The notes beneath the pieces are model-generated. The model had not been told where the DNA came from. It did not search any database and saw nothing but the letters and a program-made list of their open reading frames with translations. A program made the translations under genes and the position numbers. A DNA stretch of 34,880 nucleotides, taken from the NCBI GenBank assembly GCA_913061465.1, contig CAJXSU010000017.1, forward strand, positions 1 to 34,880. The letters run 5' to 3'. Below, in pieces: positions 1-8,032 of this stretch (position 1 is the first letter of the stretch; every line of letters starts with the position of its first letter). Source of the DNA: an uncultured Flavobacterium sp. (lineage in GTDB: Bacteria; Bacteroidota; Bacteroidia; Flavobacteriales; Flavobacteriaceae).

Positions 1-2
1 TA

Positions 3-815
3 GATACTTCATCTTTCTTTTCAACTGAAGATCAGGTTCCTTCAAAGACCATGGTAATTCTTCATGGATATCCTACTTCATCCTATGATTATTATAAAGT
101 ATTACCTGAATTATCTAAAAACTACAGAGTTATTTTACACGATCACCTAGGTTTTGGTTTTTCTGACAAACCAAAAGATGTGTATTATTCATTAATCGAA
201 CAAGCAGATATGGCCTTAGAATTGTGGCGTCAATTAGGTTTAAAAAAAATATACTTATTTGCACATGACTACGGAACATCTGTGGCAACTGAAATTATAG
301 CTCGCCACAATGCAAATGAATTGGACATAGAAATCGAAAAGTTAATTATATCAAATGGTAGTATTCATATTGAATTATCTCAATTAAGGACCATTCAAAA
401 ACTTCTAAAACATAAATTTTTAGGAAAGTATGTTGCTAAACTCACCAACTTTAAAATTTTCAAAAAAAATATGAAAAATATTTATTTTGATACTTCTAAA
501 GTAACAGATAATGAGCTTAAAGAAATGTGGACATTAATTGAATTAAATGGTGGAAGAAAAATTATACATAAGTTAACTCAATACATTAATGAGCGATATT
601 TATATTGGGATCGGTGGATTGGTGCGTTAAAAGAATCTCAAATACCAACGAAGATTATTTGGGCAAAAAACGATCCTATTGCCATTCCTGCTATTGCTGA
701 ATTACTCGCAGAAGAAATTCCAAACAACAAATTATTTTGGATAGAAAATACAGGTCATTTTCCGATGTTAGAGAACCCTGATGAATGGTTAAATTGCATC
801 TTAAAAAACAACTAA
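3..815 (+). CDS. Alpha/beta hydrolase, MEST/PEG1-like, 5' truncated by window edge
   Basis: This is an alpha/beta-fold hydrolase whose reading frame is open to the left edge, so the first ATG at 51 is internal and the true start lies outside the window. After HGYPTSSYD (oxyanion-hole region) come DHLGFGFSDKP and a nucleophile elbow AHDYGTS with Asp at the nucleophile position. An acid in AKNDP and a His in NTGHFPMLENP follow. An Asp nucleophile is typical of the haloalkane dehalogenase/epoxide hydrolase branch. Several stretches (HGYPTSSYD, LGFGFSDKP, HDYG, QYIN, RWIGAL) match my memory of the vertebrate imprinted protein MEST/PEG1. The substrate cannot be told from sequence. It is convergent with rlmL, with a short gap that holds no clear terminator. 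Confidence 0.88.
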   Translation, partial: DTSSFFSTEDQVPSKTMVILHGYPTSSYDYYKVLPELSKNYRVILHDHLGFGFSDKPKDVYYSLIEQADMALELWRQLGLKKIYLFAHDYGTSVATEIIARHNANELDIEIEKLIISNGSIHIELSQLRTIQKLLKHKFLGKYVAKLTNFKIFKKNMKNIYFDTSKVTDNELKEMWTLIELNGGRKIIHKLTQYINERYLYWDRWIGALKESQIPTKIIWAKNDPIAIPAIAELLAEEIPNNKLFWIENTGHFPMLENPDEWLNCILKNN

Positions 816-942
816 TAAGTAACACTCTTTCTAGTAAATAATGTGTTCTTGAGCAAGTTTAGCCCTGATTGAAGCAACTATTTGAGCTTTTTTGTATAAA
901 CAAAAAGAGAGTGCGAAAAGCAGGAAGTAACTCCTAAAAAAA

Positions 943-2136
943 TTAATCCTCTGAGGTAACTTCAGTATTAGAACTTTCTTTATGTTCTTTAATTTTTCTA
1001 GTTCCCTCGTAAAGTTCATACTTCACAAACTTACAGTCTAAATCTGCATTCTTTAATTCTATTCGTTTAGAAGTTCGTAAACCCACATGTTTTAAAGCTT
1101 GCATGTCTGATGTAATCATCCATGCAGTAGAATTTGGATAGTTATTTTTTAAAGTATCCCCTATTTTGGTGTAAAATTCGTTTACATCTATATTTAAACG
1201 CTCTCCATAAGGCGGATTGAATAAAATGGTGGTATTCCCAAAAACTTCTTTGGTAGAATTGAAGAAATTTATATGATGAACGCCTATAAACTCATCTAAA
1301 TTGGCATTAATAACATTTTGCTGTGCCTTAGATACTGCTGAAGGAGCTTTATCAAATCCCATTATTTTGAAATGAGAATTAGTAATTTTTTTTAAAAGTG
1401 CATCTTGTATCGTAAAATAAAGATCTTCATCATAATTTTTCCACCGCTCAAATGCAAATTGTTTTCTATTAATATTTGCAGGTATTTTACAAGCAATCAT
1501 GCAAGCTTCTATTAAAATGGTTCCAGAACCACACATTGGATCTATGAAATTCTCATCACCTGAATAACCTGAAAGTAATACCAAACCAGCTGCTAAAACT
1601 TCATTAATTGGAGCAATATTAGTAGCACTTCTATATCCTCTTTTGTGTAATGAATCTCCAGAAGAATCTAAAGATATAGTACACCAATCTTTCTGAATGT
1701 GAACATGGATTTTAACATCAGGGTAGTCTAAATCTACATTAGGCCTTTTACTATATTTGTGCCTAAAATAATCTGCAACTGCATCTTTAGATTTTAAGGC
1801 AATATAATGAGAGTTACTAGTAAAATTTTTTGAATTAACTACAGCACCAATTGCAAATGTACCCTCAACATCTAAATATTTTTCCCATTTAATTTTTTGG
1901 ATAGCCTCATACAAATCTTCTTCATCATAAACTTTACAAGTTCTAATAGGTTTTAAAATACGAATAGCTGTTCTTAAAGCAATATTAGCTTTGTATAAAA
2001 AACCTTGATCACCTCTAAAAGTAACACTTCTTATACCTTCTTTAATATCTTGGGCCCCAAGTTTCTTTAGCTCCTCGGATAAAACACCTTCCAAACCCTT
2101 TAGAGTTGTAGCTGTCATTTTAAAATTAGTATTCAT
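943..2136 (-). CDS. rlmL: 23S rRNA (guanine-N2) methyltransferase, RlmL-type
   Basis: This is a 397-aa class I SAM-dependent RNA methyltransferase with an N-terminal THUMP domain (about residues 40-160) and a C-terminal Rossmann methyltransferase domain. The motif I region reads FIDPMCGSGTILIEA and motif IV reads NPPYGERL, the signature of N2-guanine RNA methylation. Its length and order match the N-terminal (RlmL) half of E. coli RlmKL, which makes m2G2445 in 23S rRNA; the RlmK half is absent, as is usual for stand-alone RlmL-like proteins. The last dozen or so residues are polar and acidic and probably disordered. It is transcribed alone, divergent from the methyltransferase/ZIP pair, from a probable TAnnTTTG box just upstream of its ATG. 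The exact target guanine is inferred from family. Confidence 0.88.
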   Translation of the reverse strand: MNTNFKMTATTLKGLEGVLSEELKKLGAQDIKEGIRSVTFRGDQGFLYKANIALRTAIRILKPIRTCKVYDEEDLYEAIQKIKWEKYLDVEGTFAIGAVVNSKNFTSNSHYIALKSKDAVADYFRHKYSKRPNVDLDYPDVKIHVHIQKDWCTISLDSSGDSLHKRGYRSATNIAPINEVLAAGLVLLSGYSGDENFIDPMCGSGTILIEACMIACKIPANINRKQFAFERWKNYDEDLYFTIQDALLKKITNSHFKIMGFDKAPSAVSKAQQNVINANLDEFIGVHHINFFNSTKEVFGNTTILFNPPYGERLNIDVNEFYTKIGDTLKNNYPNSTAWMITSDMQALKHVGLRTSKRIELKNADLDCKFVKYELYEGTRKIKEHKESSNTEVTSED

Positions 2137-2154
2137 GCATCAAAGATTAGGCTG

Positions 2155-2162
2155 CAAAAATA
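2155..2162 (-). promoter_or_regulatory. Putative -7 box for rlmL
   Basis: Read on the minus strand this is TATTTTTG, matching the Bacteroidota -7 consensus TAnnTTTG, about 18 bases upstream of the rlmL ATG. I see no TTG at the -33 position, so the call rests on the -7 box and its location. Confidence 0.4.
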
Positions 2163-2253
2163 CACTTTAATAACTCTTTTTTGATATAAGAAATTAGAAA
2201 AAATTAATTCATTTATATTACCAGCCTAAAACATTATTTCTAAAAGAATAGTT

Positions 2254-2261
2254 TATTTTTG
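2254..2261 (+). promoter_or_regulatory. Putative -7 box for the methyltransferase-ZIP pair
   Basis: TATTTTTG fits TAnnTTTG and lies 17 bases before the ATG at 2279, which implies a very short leader. No clear -33 TTG is present. Confidence 0.4.
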
Positions 2262-2278
2262 TTGCCATATATTTTTAT

Positions 2279-3004
2279 ATGAATAAATCAGATTGGTTCA
2301 CAGATTGGTTTAATACCTCCTATTATCATACACTCTACAAAGACAGAAATGATAAAGATGCCCAATTATTCATTAGAAATATTATTAATTTTTTAAAAAT
2401 CCCATCATCCTCTCATTTACTTGACTTACCATGCGGTAAAGGCAGGCATTCAATTTATTTAAATTCTCTTGGCTATAAAGTAACTGGAGCAGATCTTTCT
2501 AAAAACAGTATACAAGCTGCAAAAAAACATGAAAACAGTACCCTTGATTTTAAGTTAAAAGATATGAGAAAATCATTTGATATTAAATATGATGCTGTCT
2601 TTAATCTTTTTACAAGTTTTGGATATTTTGAAAATGATATAGATGATATCTTAGTCCTAAAAAACATACATGATGGATTAAATGAAAATGGTTTATTAGT
2701 TCTTGATTTTTTAAATGTTATTAACCTTAAGAAAAAATTAGTAAAAAAAGAAATTAAAATTGTTGATAATATTACATTTAATTTAGAACGAGAAATTAAA
2801 GATGGTTTTATCATAAAACATATTAATTTTAAAGATAAAGGAGTAAACCATTCATACTCTGAAAGAGTTAAATATCTTGATCTTGAAAAATTCAAATCTT
2901 ATTTTATTGAGGCTGGATTAAAAATTAATCATATTTTTGGAGATTATCATTTAACTAAATTTAATCCAATAACCTCTGAAAGACTAATATTTGTAGTATC
3001 ATGA
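2279..3004 (+). CDS. Class I SAM-dependent methyltransferase, substrate unknown
   Basis: This is a 241-aa methyltransferase. Motif I is LLDLPCGKGRHSIYLNSLGY (about residues 47-66), followed by VTGADLS for the acidic end of strand beta-2 and by YDAVFNLFTSFGYFE near the usual motif IV position. The DLPCGKGRH form is common in a broad methyltransferase_25-like group with no fixed substrate. No membrane or extra domain is visible. Its TGA overlaps the ATG of the following ZIP transporter (ATGA), so the two are probably translationally coupled. That does not reveal the substrate. It is unusually rich in Lys, Asn and Ile, in line with the AT-rich genome. Confidence 0.85.
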   Translation: MNKSDWFTDWFNTSYYHTLYKDRNDKDAQLFIRNIINFLKIPSSSHLLDLPCGKGRHSIYLNSLGYKVTGADLSKNSIQAAKKHENSTLDFKLKDMRKSFDIKYDAVFNLFTSFGYFENDIDDILVLKNIHDGLNENGLLVLDFLNVINLKKKLVKKEIKIVDNITFNLEREIKDGFIIKHINFKDKGVNHSYSERVKYLDLEKFKSYFIEAGLKINHIFGDYHLTKFNPITSERLIFVVS

Positions 3005-3678
3005 CATATTTGTTTTTAATAGCTTCTGTATTGTTGGGTGTATTAGTGGTGGTAGTGTTGAAACCGTCAAAAAAAACTGTTCGTTTATTACTAGCCTTCA
3101 GCGGATCGTATCTATTATCTGTTGCTATTTTACATTTATTGCCTGAAGTTTATACTGATTCATCAAATAATAACATTATAGGTATTTGTATCCTAGCAGG
3201 TATTATTTTACAATCTATATTAGAATCTTTTTCAAAGGGAGCCGAACATGGTCATATCCATATTCATACCAACGGAAGAGCTTTTCCAAAATTATTATTT
3301 GTGAGTTTATGTGTACATGCTTTTTCTGAGGGTTTACCAATTTACCACTCAGGAGAAAATTTACTTTGGGCCATCATTGTTCATAAAATTCCAATAGCCA
3401 TTATTTTAACTATATTTCTAGTAAATAGTAATTTTTCAAAAAAAACAATTGGATTTTTTTTAACCATATTTGCTTTAATGAGCCCGTTAGGAGTTTTAAT
3501 CTCTGATAAAATTATATTTTTCGAACTTTATAGCTCTGAAATTACGGCAGTAATAATTGGAATCTTCTTACACATCTCAACAATAATTTTGTTTGAAAGT
3601 TCAGAAAATCATAATTTTAATTTACATAAGTTTTTAGCTATAATGGCTGGGATATTGTTGACAGTTTTTACACTTTAA
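3001..3678 (+). CDS. ZIP family divalent metal transporter
   Basis: This is a 225-aa polytopic inner-membrane protein of the ZIP (SLC39) family, which moves Zn2+ or other divalent metals into the cytoplasm. A His-rich loop (EHGHIHIH, about residues 82-89) precedes the membrane segment carrying HAFSEGLP, and the next segment has HKIP. These are the metal-binding His/Glu and His residues of ZIP helices IV and V. It begins inside the stop of the upstream methyltransferase (4-base overlap). Its TAA shares TTAA with the stop of the convergent recQ, so no terminator fits between them. Metal specificity cannot be predicted. Confidence 0.88.
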   Translation: MTYLFLIASVLLGVLVVVVLKPSKKTVRLLLAFSGSYLLSVAILHLLPEVYTDSSNNNIIGICILAGIILQSILESFSKGAEHGHIHIHTNGRAFPKLLFVSLCVHAFSEGLPIYHSGENLLWAIIVHKIPIAIILTIFLVNSNFSKKTIGFFLTIFALMSPLGVLISDKIIFFELYSSEITAVIIGIFLHISTIILFESSENHNFNLHKFLAIMAGILLTVFTL

Positions 3679-5858
3679 TTAGCAACTTCATTTATGAATT
3701 TAATTCTCATTAACCGAAGTTCTTCTTCATCATACTCTCCATCAAACTCATCTAAAGCCTCTTGTATTGTATCAGATTCCGCCTCCATGAAATACTCATA
3801 GATATCTTCTTGTTGCTCTTCATCTAAAAGATCATCTAAAGAATAATCTATATTTAATTTTGTCCCTGAGTAAATGATGACTTCCATTTCTTTAATTAAT
3901 TGATCCATTTCTAATCCTTTAGATTTTGCAATATCAATTAAAGGTAATTTTCTATCTGTATTTTGAATAATATATAATTTTAATCCAGAATTGACACCTG
4001 TACTTTTTACGATTAGGTCGTCTGGTCTAACCACATCATTATCTTCAACATATTTAGATATTAAATTAATAAACTCTTCTCCAAATTTTCTTGCCTTACC
4101 TTCTCCTACTCCATGAACTTTAGATAATTCCTCTAGAGTTATAGGATATTTTAGAGCCATATCGTCTAATGAAGGATCTTGAAATACTGCAAATGGAGGA
4201 ACACCATATTTTACTGCAACTTTTTTTCGTAAATCTTTTAAAAACCTAATAAGTTTCTCATCAGCTGAAACACCAGAACTAGGTTCATTAGTTATAATAT
4301 CTTCAGTAGCTTCTTGCGAGTAAATATGATCTTCCGTCATCATAAATGAAGTAGGACTGGATAAAAAGCTTTCACCTTTTTTAGTGAGTTTTACAACGCC
4401 ATATTGTTCAATTTCTTTCCGAATAAAATTCACAACTAAAACCTGCCTAAGAAGAGCCATCCAGTAGGAAGAGTCTTTCTCTTTACCACAACCAAAAAAA
4501 GGTTTTAAATTGGTTTTATGAGAGTTGAGCAATGCATTTTCTTTACCCACTATCGCATTTACAATATCTTTAGATTTGTATTTATCATTTGTATCTCTAA
4601 CAACTGATAATAATTTAACTACGTTTTCTTTAGCTTCATTTTTTTTCTTCGGGTTCTTTGTGTTATCGTCCATTTCTGCACCATCTCCATTTATTTCATC
4701 ATATTCTTCTCCAAAATAATGTAATAAATATTTTCTTCTAGACATAGAAGTTTCTGCATAACCAACCACTTCTTGAAGGAGTGCATGGCCAATTTCTTGC
4801 TCAGCGATGGGTTTGCTGGCCATAAATTTCTCTAACTTTTCAATATCTTTATAAGCATAAAAAGCTAAACAGTATCCCTCTCCATCGTCTCGACCTGCTC
4901 TACCTGTTTCTTGATAATAACTTTCCAAGCTTTTTGGAATGTCGTGATGAATTACAAAACGAACATCTGGTTTATCTATTCCCATCCCAAATGCTATTGT
5001 AGCAACTACAACATCACAGTCTTCCATTAAAAACATATCTTGGTGCCTAGCTCTAGTTTTAGCATCTAATCCTGCGTGATATGGAACAGCCTTAATATTA
5101 TTAACCTGTAAAACTTGAGAAATTTCTTCTACTTTTTTTCTGCTTAAACAATATATAATTCCAGATTTACCTTGCCGTTGTTTTACAAACCTTATGATAT
5201 CTTTTTCTACATCTTTTGTTTTAGGTCTGACCTCATAAAATAAATTTGGCCTATTAAAAGAGGCTTTAAAAGTTGTAGCATCACTTATTCCTAAAGTTTT
5301 TAAAATATCTTCTTGAACTTTTTCAGTAGCAGTAGCAGTCAAACCTATCACAGGAACATTATCAATTTGTCTTATGATATGTTTTAAATTTCTATATTCC
5401 GGTCTAAAATCATGACCCCATTCTGAGATACAATGGGCCTCATCAATAGCAACAAAAGAGATTGTTTGTTGTTTTAAAAAATTCACATATTCTTCTTTAA
5501 TTAAGGATTCTGGAGCTAAATAGAGTAGTTTAGTAATGCCATTTTCTATATCACTTTTTACTTGGGAAATTTCAGATTTATTTAAAGAAGAGTTTAATAC
5601 ATGGGCTACGCCTTCATGATCAGATATGCCACGAATGGCGTCTACTTGATTTTTCATTAAGGCTATTAATGGAGAAATAACTATAGCAGTACCAGAATTC
5701 ATTAATGCAGGTAACTGATAGCAGAGAGATTTACCTCCTCCTGTAGGCATTATCACAAAGGTGTTTTTTTTTTGCAGAATACTTTTTATAACTTCTTCTT
5801 GTAAGCCTTTGAATTGAGAAAAACCAAAATATTTTTTTAAAGGTGGGTATATATTCAT
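3675..5858 (-). CDS. recQ: ATP-dependent DNA helicase RecQ, zinc-site-less form
   Basis: This is a 727-aa 3'-5' DNA helicase of recombination and repair. Walker A is TGGGKS (residues 39-44), the DEAH box is at 139-142 followed by CISEWGHDFRPEYR, and motif VI is QETGRAGRD. A winged-helix RQC region (near 460-520) and an HRDC domain (about 540-615) follow. A further C-terminal part ends in an acidic tail, making it about 120 residues longer than E. coli RecQ. The subdomain after the helicase core (residues 374-403) keeps RRKYLLHYFGE but has none of the four Cys that bind zinc in E. coli RecQ. The gene stands alone on the minus strand, and its stop overlaps that of the ZIP gene. Confidence 0.93.
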   Translation of the reverse strand: MNIYPPLKKYFGFSQFKGLQEEVIKSILQKKNTFVIMPTGGGKSLCYQLPALMNSGTAIVISPLIALMKNQVDAIRGISDHEGVAHVLNSSLNKSEISQVKSDIENGITKLLYLAPESLIKEEYVNFLKQQTISFVAIDEAHCISEWGHDFRPEYRNLKHIIRQIDNVPVIGLTATATEKVQEDILKTLGISDATTFKASFNRPNLFYEVRPKTKDVEKDIIRFVKQRQGKSGIIYCLSRKKVEEISQVLQVNNIKAVPYHAGLDAKTRARHQDMFLMEDCDVVVATIAFGMGIDKPDVRFVIHHDIPKSLESYYQETGRAGRDDGEGYCLAFYAYKDIEKLEKFMASKPIAEQEIGHALLQEVVGYAETSMSRRKYLLHYFGEEYDEINGDGAEMDDNTKNPKKKNEAKENVVKLLSVVRDTNDKYKSKDIVNAIVGKENALLNSHKTNLKPFFGCGKEKDSSYWMALLRQVLVVNFIRKEIEQYGVVKLTKKGESFLSSPTSFMMTEDHIYSQEATEDIITNEPSSGVSADEKLIRFLKDLRKKVAVKYGVPPFAVFQDPSLDDMALKYPITLEELSKVHGVGEGKARKFGEEFINLISKYVEDNDVVRPDDLIVKSTGVNSGLKLYIIQNTDRKLPLIDIAKSKGLEMDQLIKEMEVIIYSGTKLNIDYSLDDLLDEEQQEDIYEYFMEAESDTIQEALDEFDGEYDEEELRLMRIKFINEVAN

Positions 5859-5916
5859 TATATAGTATTGAGCATTATAAAGCTAGTGTATTTGGGAAAC
5901 AATAAGAATAGAATAG

Positions 5917-5946
5917 TTGTAATATCTTATTTTTATAGTAAATTTG
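5917..5946 (+). promoter_or_regulatory. Bacteroidota-type promoter upstream of tatC
   Basis: A -33 TTG at 5917-5919 is separated by 19 bases from TAAATTTG at 5939-5946, a close match to the TTG / TAnnTTTG pattern with its usual 19-21 base spacing. It would give tatC a leader of about 75 bases. It is among the best-formed promoters in the window. Confidence 0.6.
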
Positions 5947-6029
5947 TCTTAGTATTATTTTACTTAAATATATGACTTTTTTTTATTTAGATAAAAATAA
6001 ATTTCATTAATTAAAAAGATTTTTTTTCA

Positions 6030-6842
6030 ATGACTCAAGAAAAAGAAATGTCGTTTTTAAATCACCTTGAAGAACTTCGTTGGCACTTGGTCAGAAGTTT
6101 TGCTTCAATTTTTATTATTGGAATCGGTCTTTTTTCTGTTCAAGAGTTTGTTTACAATGAGTTTCTTCTTGCTCACATCGATCCAAACTTTATAACCTAC
6201 AGATTATTCTGTGATTTTTTCTCTTTTTTTGGGGTGGAAAGTAATTTTTGCTCTTTAGACTATCCAAACACACTTCAAGTTTTAAAACCAACTCAACAAT
6301 TAATGAATTCTATATGGTCTTCATTCATTTTAGGGTTTATATTAGCTTTCCCATATATTTTATGGGAATTATGGAAGTTTATTTCACCAGGATTACATGT
6401 TAACGAAATAAAAAAATCAAGAGGATTTATATTAACTGCATCATTTTTATTTTTCATAGGAGTTTTATTTAGCTTTTATGTTATAGCTCCTATTTCTGTT
6501 AATTTTTTATACACTTATCAGATAAGTGATAAATTAGTTAATCAATTTACCATGGAGGCTCACATAAGTTTAATTACCAATATGCTTTTAGGTGTATCTA
6601 TTATGTTTGAACTTCCTGTTCTTGTTTATTTCTTTACAAAAATTGGTCTTATATCTCCTGAATTTTTAAAACGCTATAGAAAACATGCTCTAGTTTTAGT
6701 ATTGATATTGGCGGCGATTATTACACCTCCAGATGTTGCTAGCCAAATTATTGTTGCTATTCCTGTGTTAATTTTATATGAAATTAGTATCAAAGTATCC
6801 AAAAGAGTGATAAAAAACCAACAAAAAAATGCCAACAAATAA
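6030..6842 (+). CDS. tatC: Twin-arginine translocase subunit TatC
   Basis: This is a 270-aa inner-membrane protein, the TatC subunit that binds twin-arginine signal peptides and exports folded proteins with TatA. The N-terminal MSFLNHLEELRWHL is the TatC hallmark, with the conserved Glu-Glu of the cytoplasmic signal-binding site. Six hydrophobic segments follow, including ILWELWKFISPGL and a first periplasmic loop lengthened relative to E. coli (about residues 42-85, with Cys residues). No tatA lies in the window. The 3' end overlaps the next gene by 14 bases. In the flavobacterial genomes I remember, a kpsF/gutQ gene sits just before tatC; here it is absent. Confidence 0.95.
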   Translation: MTQEKEMSFLNHLEELRWHLVRSFASIFIIGIGLFSVQEFVYNEFLLAHIDPNFITYRLFCDFFSFFGVESNFCSLDYPNTLQVLKPTQQLMNSIWSSFILGFILAFPYILWELWKFISPGLHVNEIKKSRGFILTASFLFFIGVLFSFYVIAPISVNFLYTYQISDKLVNQFTMEAHISLITNMLLGVSIMFELPVLVYFFTKIGLISPEFLKRYRKHALVLVLILAAIITPPDVASQIIVAIPVLILYEISIKVSKRVIKNQQKNANK

Positions 6843-7179
6843 AGTTTCAGAATTTAATAATTATCGTTCCCTAATGAATGATAAAATATTAAGCGGTGAT
6901 AATAAAATTATTAAACGAATTTTCAATTTAGACACCAATGCATTCAAAGAAGGACACCTACCTGTAAAGACTAAGGAATTATTAGGTTTAGTAGCTTCAA
7001 CAGTTTTACGTTGTGATGATTGTATTGCCTATCACTTAGAAACCTGCTTTAAAGAAGGAGTATCAAAAGAGGAAATAATGGAGAGTCTATCTATTGCTAC
7101 TCTTGTGGGTGGTACGATAGTAATTCCACATTTAAGAAGAGCTTATGAGTTTTGGGAAGCTTTGGAAGATAATAGTTAA
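6829..7179 (+). CDS. Carboxymuconolactone decarboxylase / AhpD-like family protein
   Basis: This is a 116-aa small helical protein of the CMD/AhpD superfamily. The key motif CDDCIAYHLETC contains CxxC followed by His, the arrangement used for disulfide redox chemistry in AhpD-like proteins. This makes a peroxidase-linked or disulfide-reductase role more likely than true decarboxylation of carboxymuconolactone, but no partner is visible. It overlaps tatC by 14 bases and so is part of the tatC transcription unit. The pairing may be only positional. Confidence 0.85.
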   Translation: MPTNKVSEFNNYRSLMNDKILSGDNKIIKRIFNLDTNAFKEGHLPVKTKELLGLVASTVLRCDDCIAYHLETCFKEGVSKEEIMESLSIATLVGGTIVIPHLRRAYEFWEALEDNS

Positions 7180-7294
7180 TGATATTTTATATCTTAACAA
7201 TTATGAACATGTTAAGACTTTATGAAAATTCTAATTATTATTTTTACTATTTGATAAATAAATTAGTACAATACAAATAACTATATACTAAATA

Positions 7295-8032
7295 ATGATT
7301 TTAAGAGCTGAAAATATTGCTAAAAGTTATAATGGTCGCCAAGTTGTTAAAGAAATTTCTTTAGAGGTAAAACAAGGAGAAATAATTGGATTACTAGGGC
7401 CAAATGGTGCAGGAAAAACTACTTCTTTCTACATGATAGTCGGAATGATTCAACCTAATGGTGGGAAAATATTTCTAAATGATGAAGAAATCACTAGCTA
7501 CCCTATGTACAAAAGAGCTCAAAAGGGAATTGGTTATTTAGCACAGGAAGCATCTATTTTCAGAAAACTATCTGTAGAAGACAATATAATGTCTGTTCTT
7601 CAATTTACAGATTTATCCAAGAAACAACAAAAAATTAAGTTAGAGTCTTTGATTGAAGAGTTTAATATTAACCATGTTCGTAAAAACAGAGGTGATTTGT
7701 TATCTGGTGGAGAACGAAGAAGAACAGAAATTGCACGTTGTTTAGCATCTGACCCAAAATTTATTTTATTAGATGAACCTTTTGCAGGTGTAGATCCAAT
7801 TGCAGTTGAAGACATTCAAAGTATTGTTGCGCATTTAAAAGACAGAAATATTGGAATACTTATTACAGATCATGATGTTCAGGCAACTCTAGCCATTACA
7901 GATAGAACGTATTTAATGTATCAAGGAGGGATATTAAAAGAGGGAGTTCCTGAAGAACTAGCTAAAGACGAATTAGTTCGGAAAGTGTATCTAGGAAAAG
8001 ATTTTGAATTAAAAAGAAAAAAAGTATTTTAA
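7295..8032 (+). CDS. lptB: LPS export ABC transporter ATP-binding protein LptB
   Basis: This is a 245-aa ABC ATPase that powers LptFG to extract lipopolysaccharide from the inner membrane. Walker A is GPNGAGKT (35-42), the Q-loop is YLAQEASIFR, the signature is LSGGE (136-140), Walker B is FILLDE (156-161) and the switch His is in ITDHDV (His193). YLAQEASIFRKLSVEDNI and the ERRRTEIARCLA stretch are typical of LptB rather than of other ABC ATPases. It lies about 115 bases after the AhpD-like gene, so it may use its own promoter, though I find no exact TAnnTTTG there. Its stop codon shares TTAA with the convergent pssA. Confidence 0.94.
   Translation: MILRAENIAKSYNGRQVVKEISLEVKQGEIIGLLGPNGAGKTTSFYMIVGMIQPNGGKIFLNDEEITSYPMYKRAQKGIGYLAQEASIFRKLSVEDNIMSVLQFTDLSKKQQKIKLESLIEEFNINHVRKNRGDLLSGGERRRTEIARCLASDPKFILLDEPFAGVDPIAVEDIQSIVAHLKDRNIGILITDHDVQATLAITDRTYLMYQGGILKEGVPEELAKDELVRKVYLGKDFELKRKKVF

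Noticed and set aside
888..908. A small AT-rich hairpin between the hydrolase and rlmL that might be a terminator.
   Set aside because: The stem is only about 7 A-T-dominated pairs with one G-C and no separate T run, so it is not distinguishable from background.
831..942. A minus-strand frame that continues past the rlmL stop and ends with a peptide containing KKAQIVASIRAKLAQEHIIY, which looks gene-like.
   Set aside because: Its upstream part is out of frame inside rlmL, no start codon or promoter suits the tail, and I cannot place the peptide in a family. It could be a gene remnant but is not supported.
2473..2895. A 140-codon frame on the minus strand.
   Set aside because: It lies wholly inside the methyltransferase gene on the opposite strand, has a composition expected from the antisense of AT-rich coding DNA and no recognisable motif.
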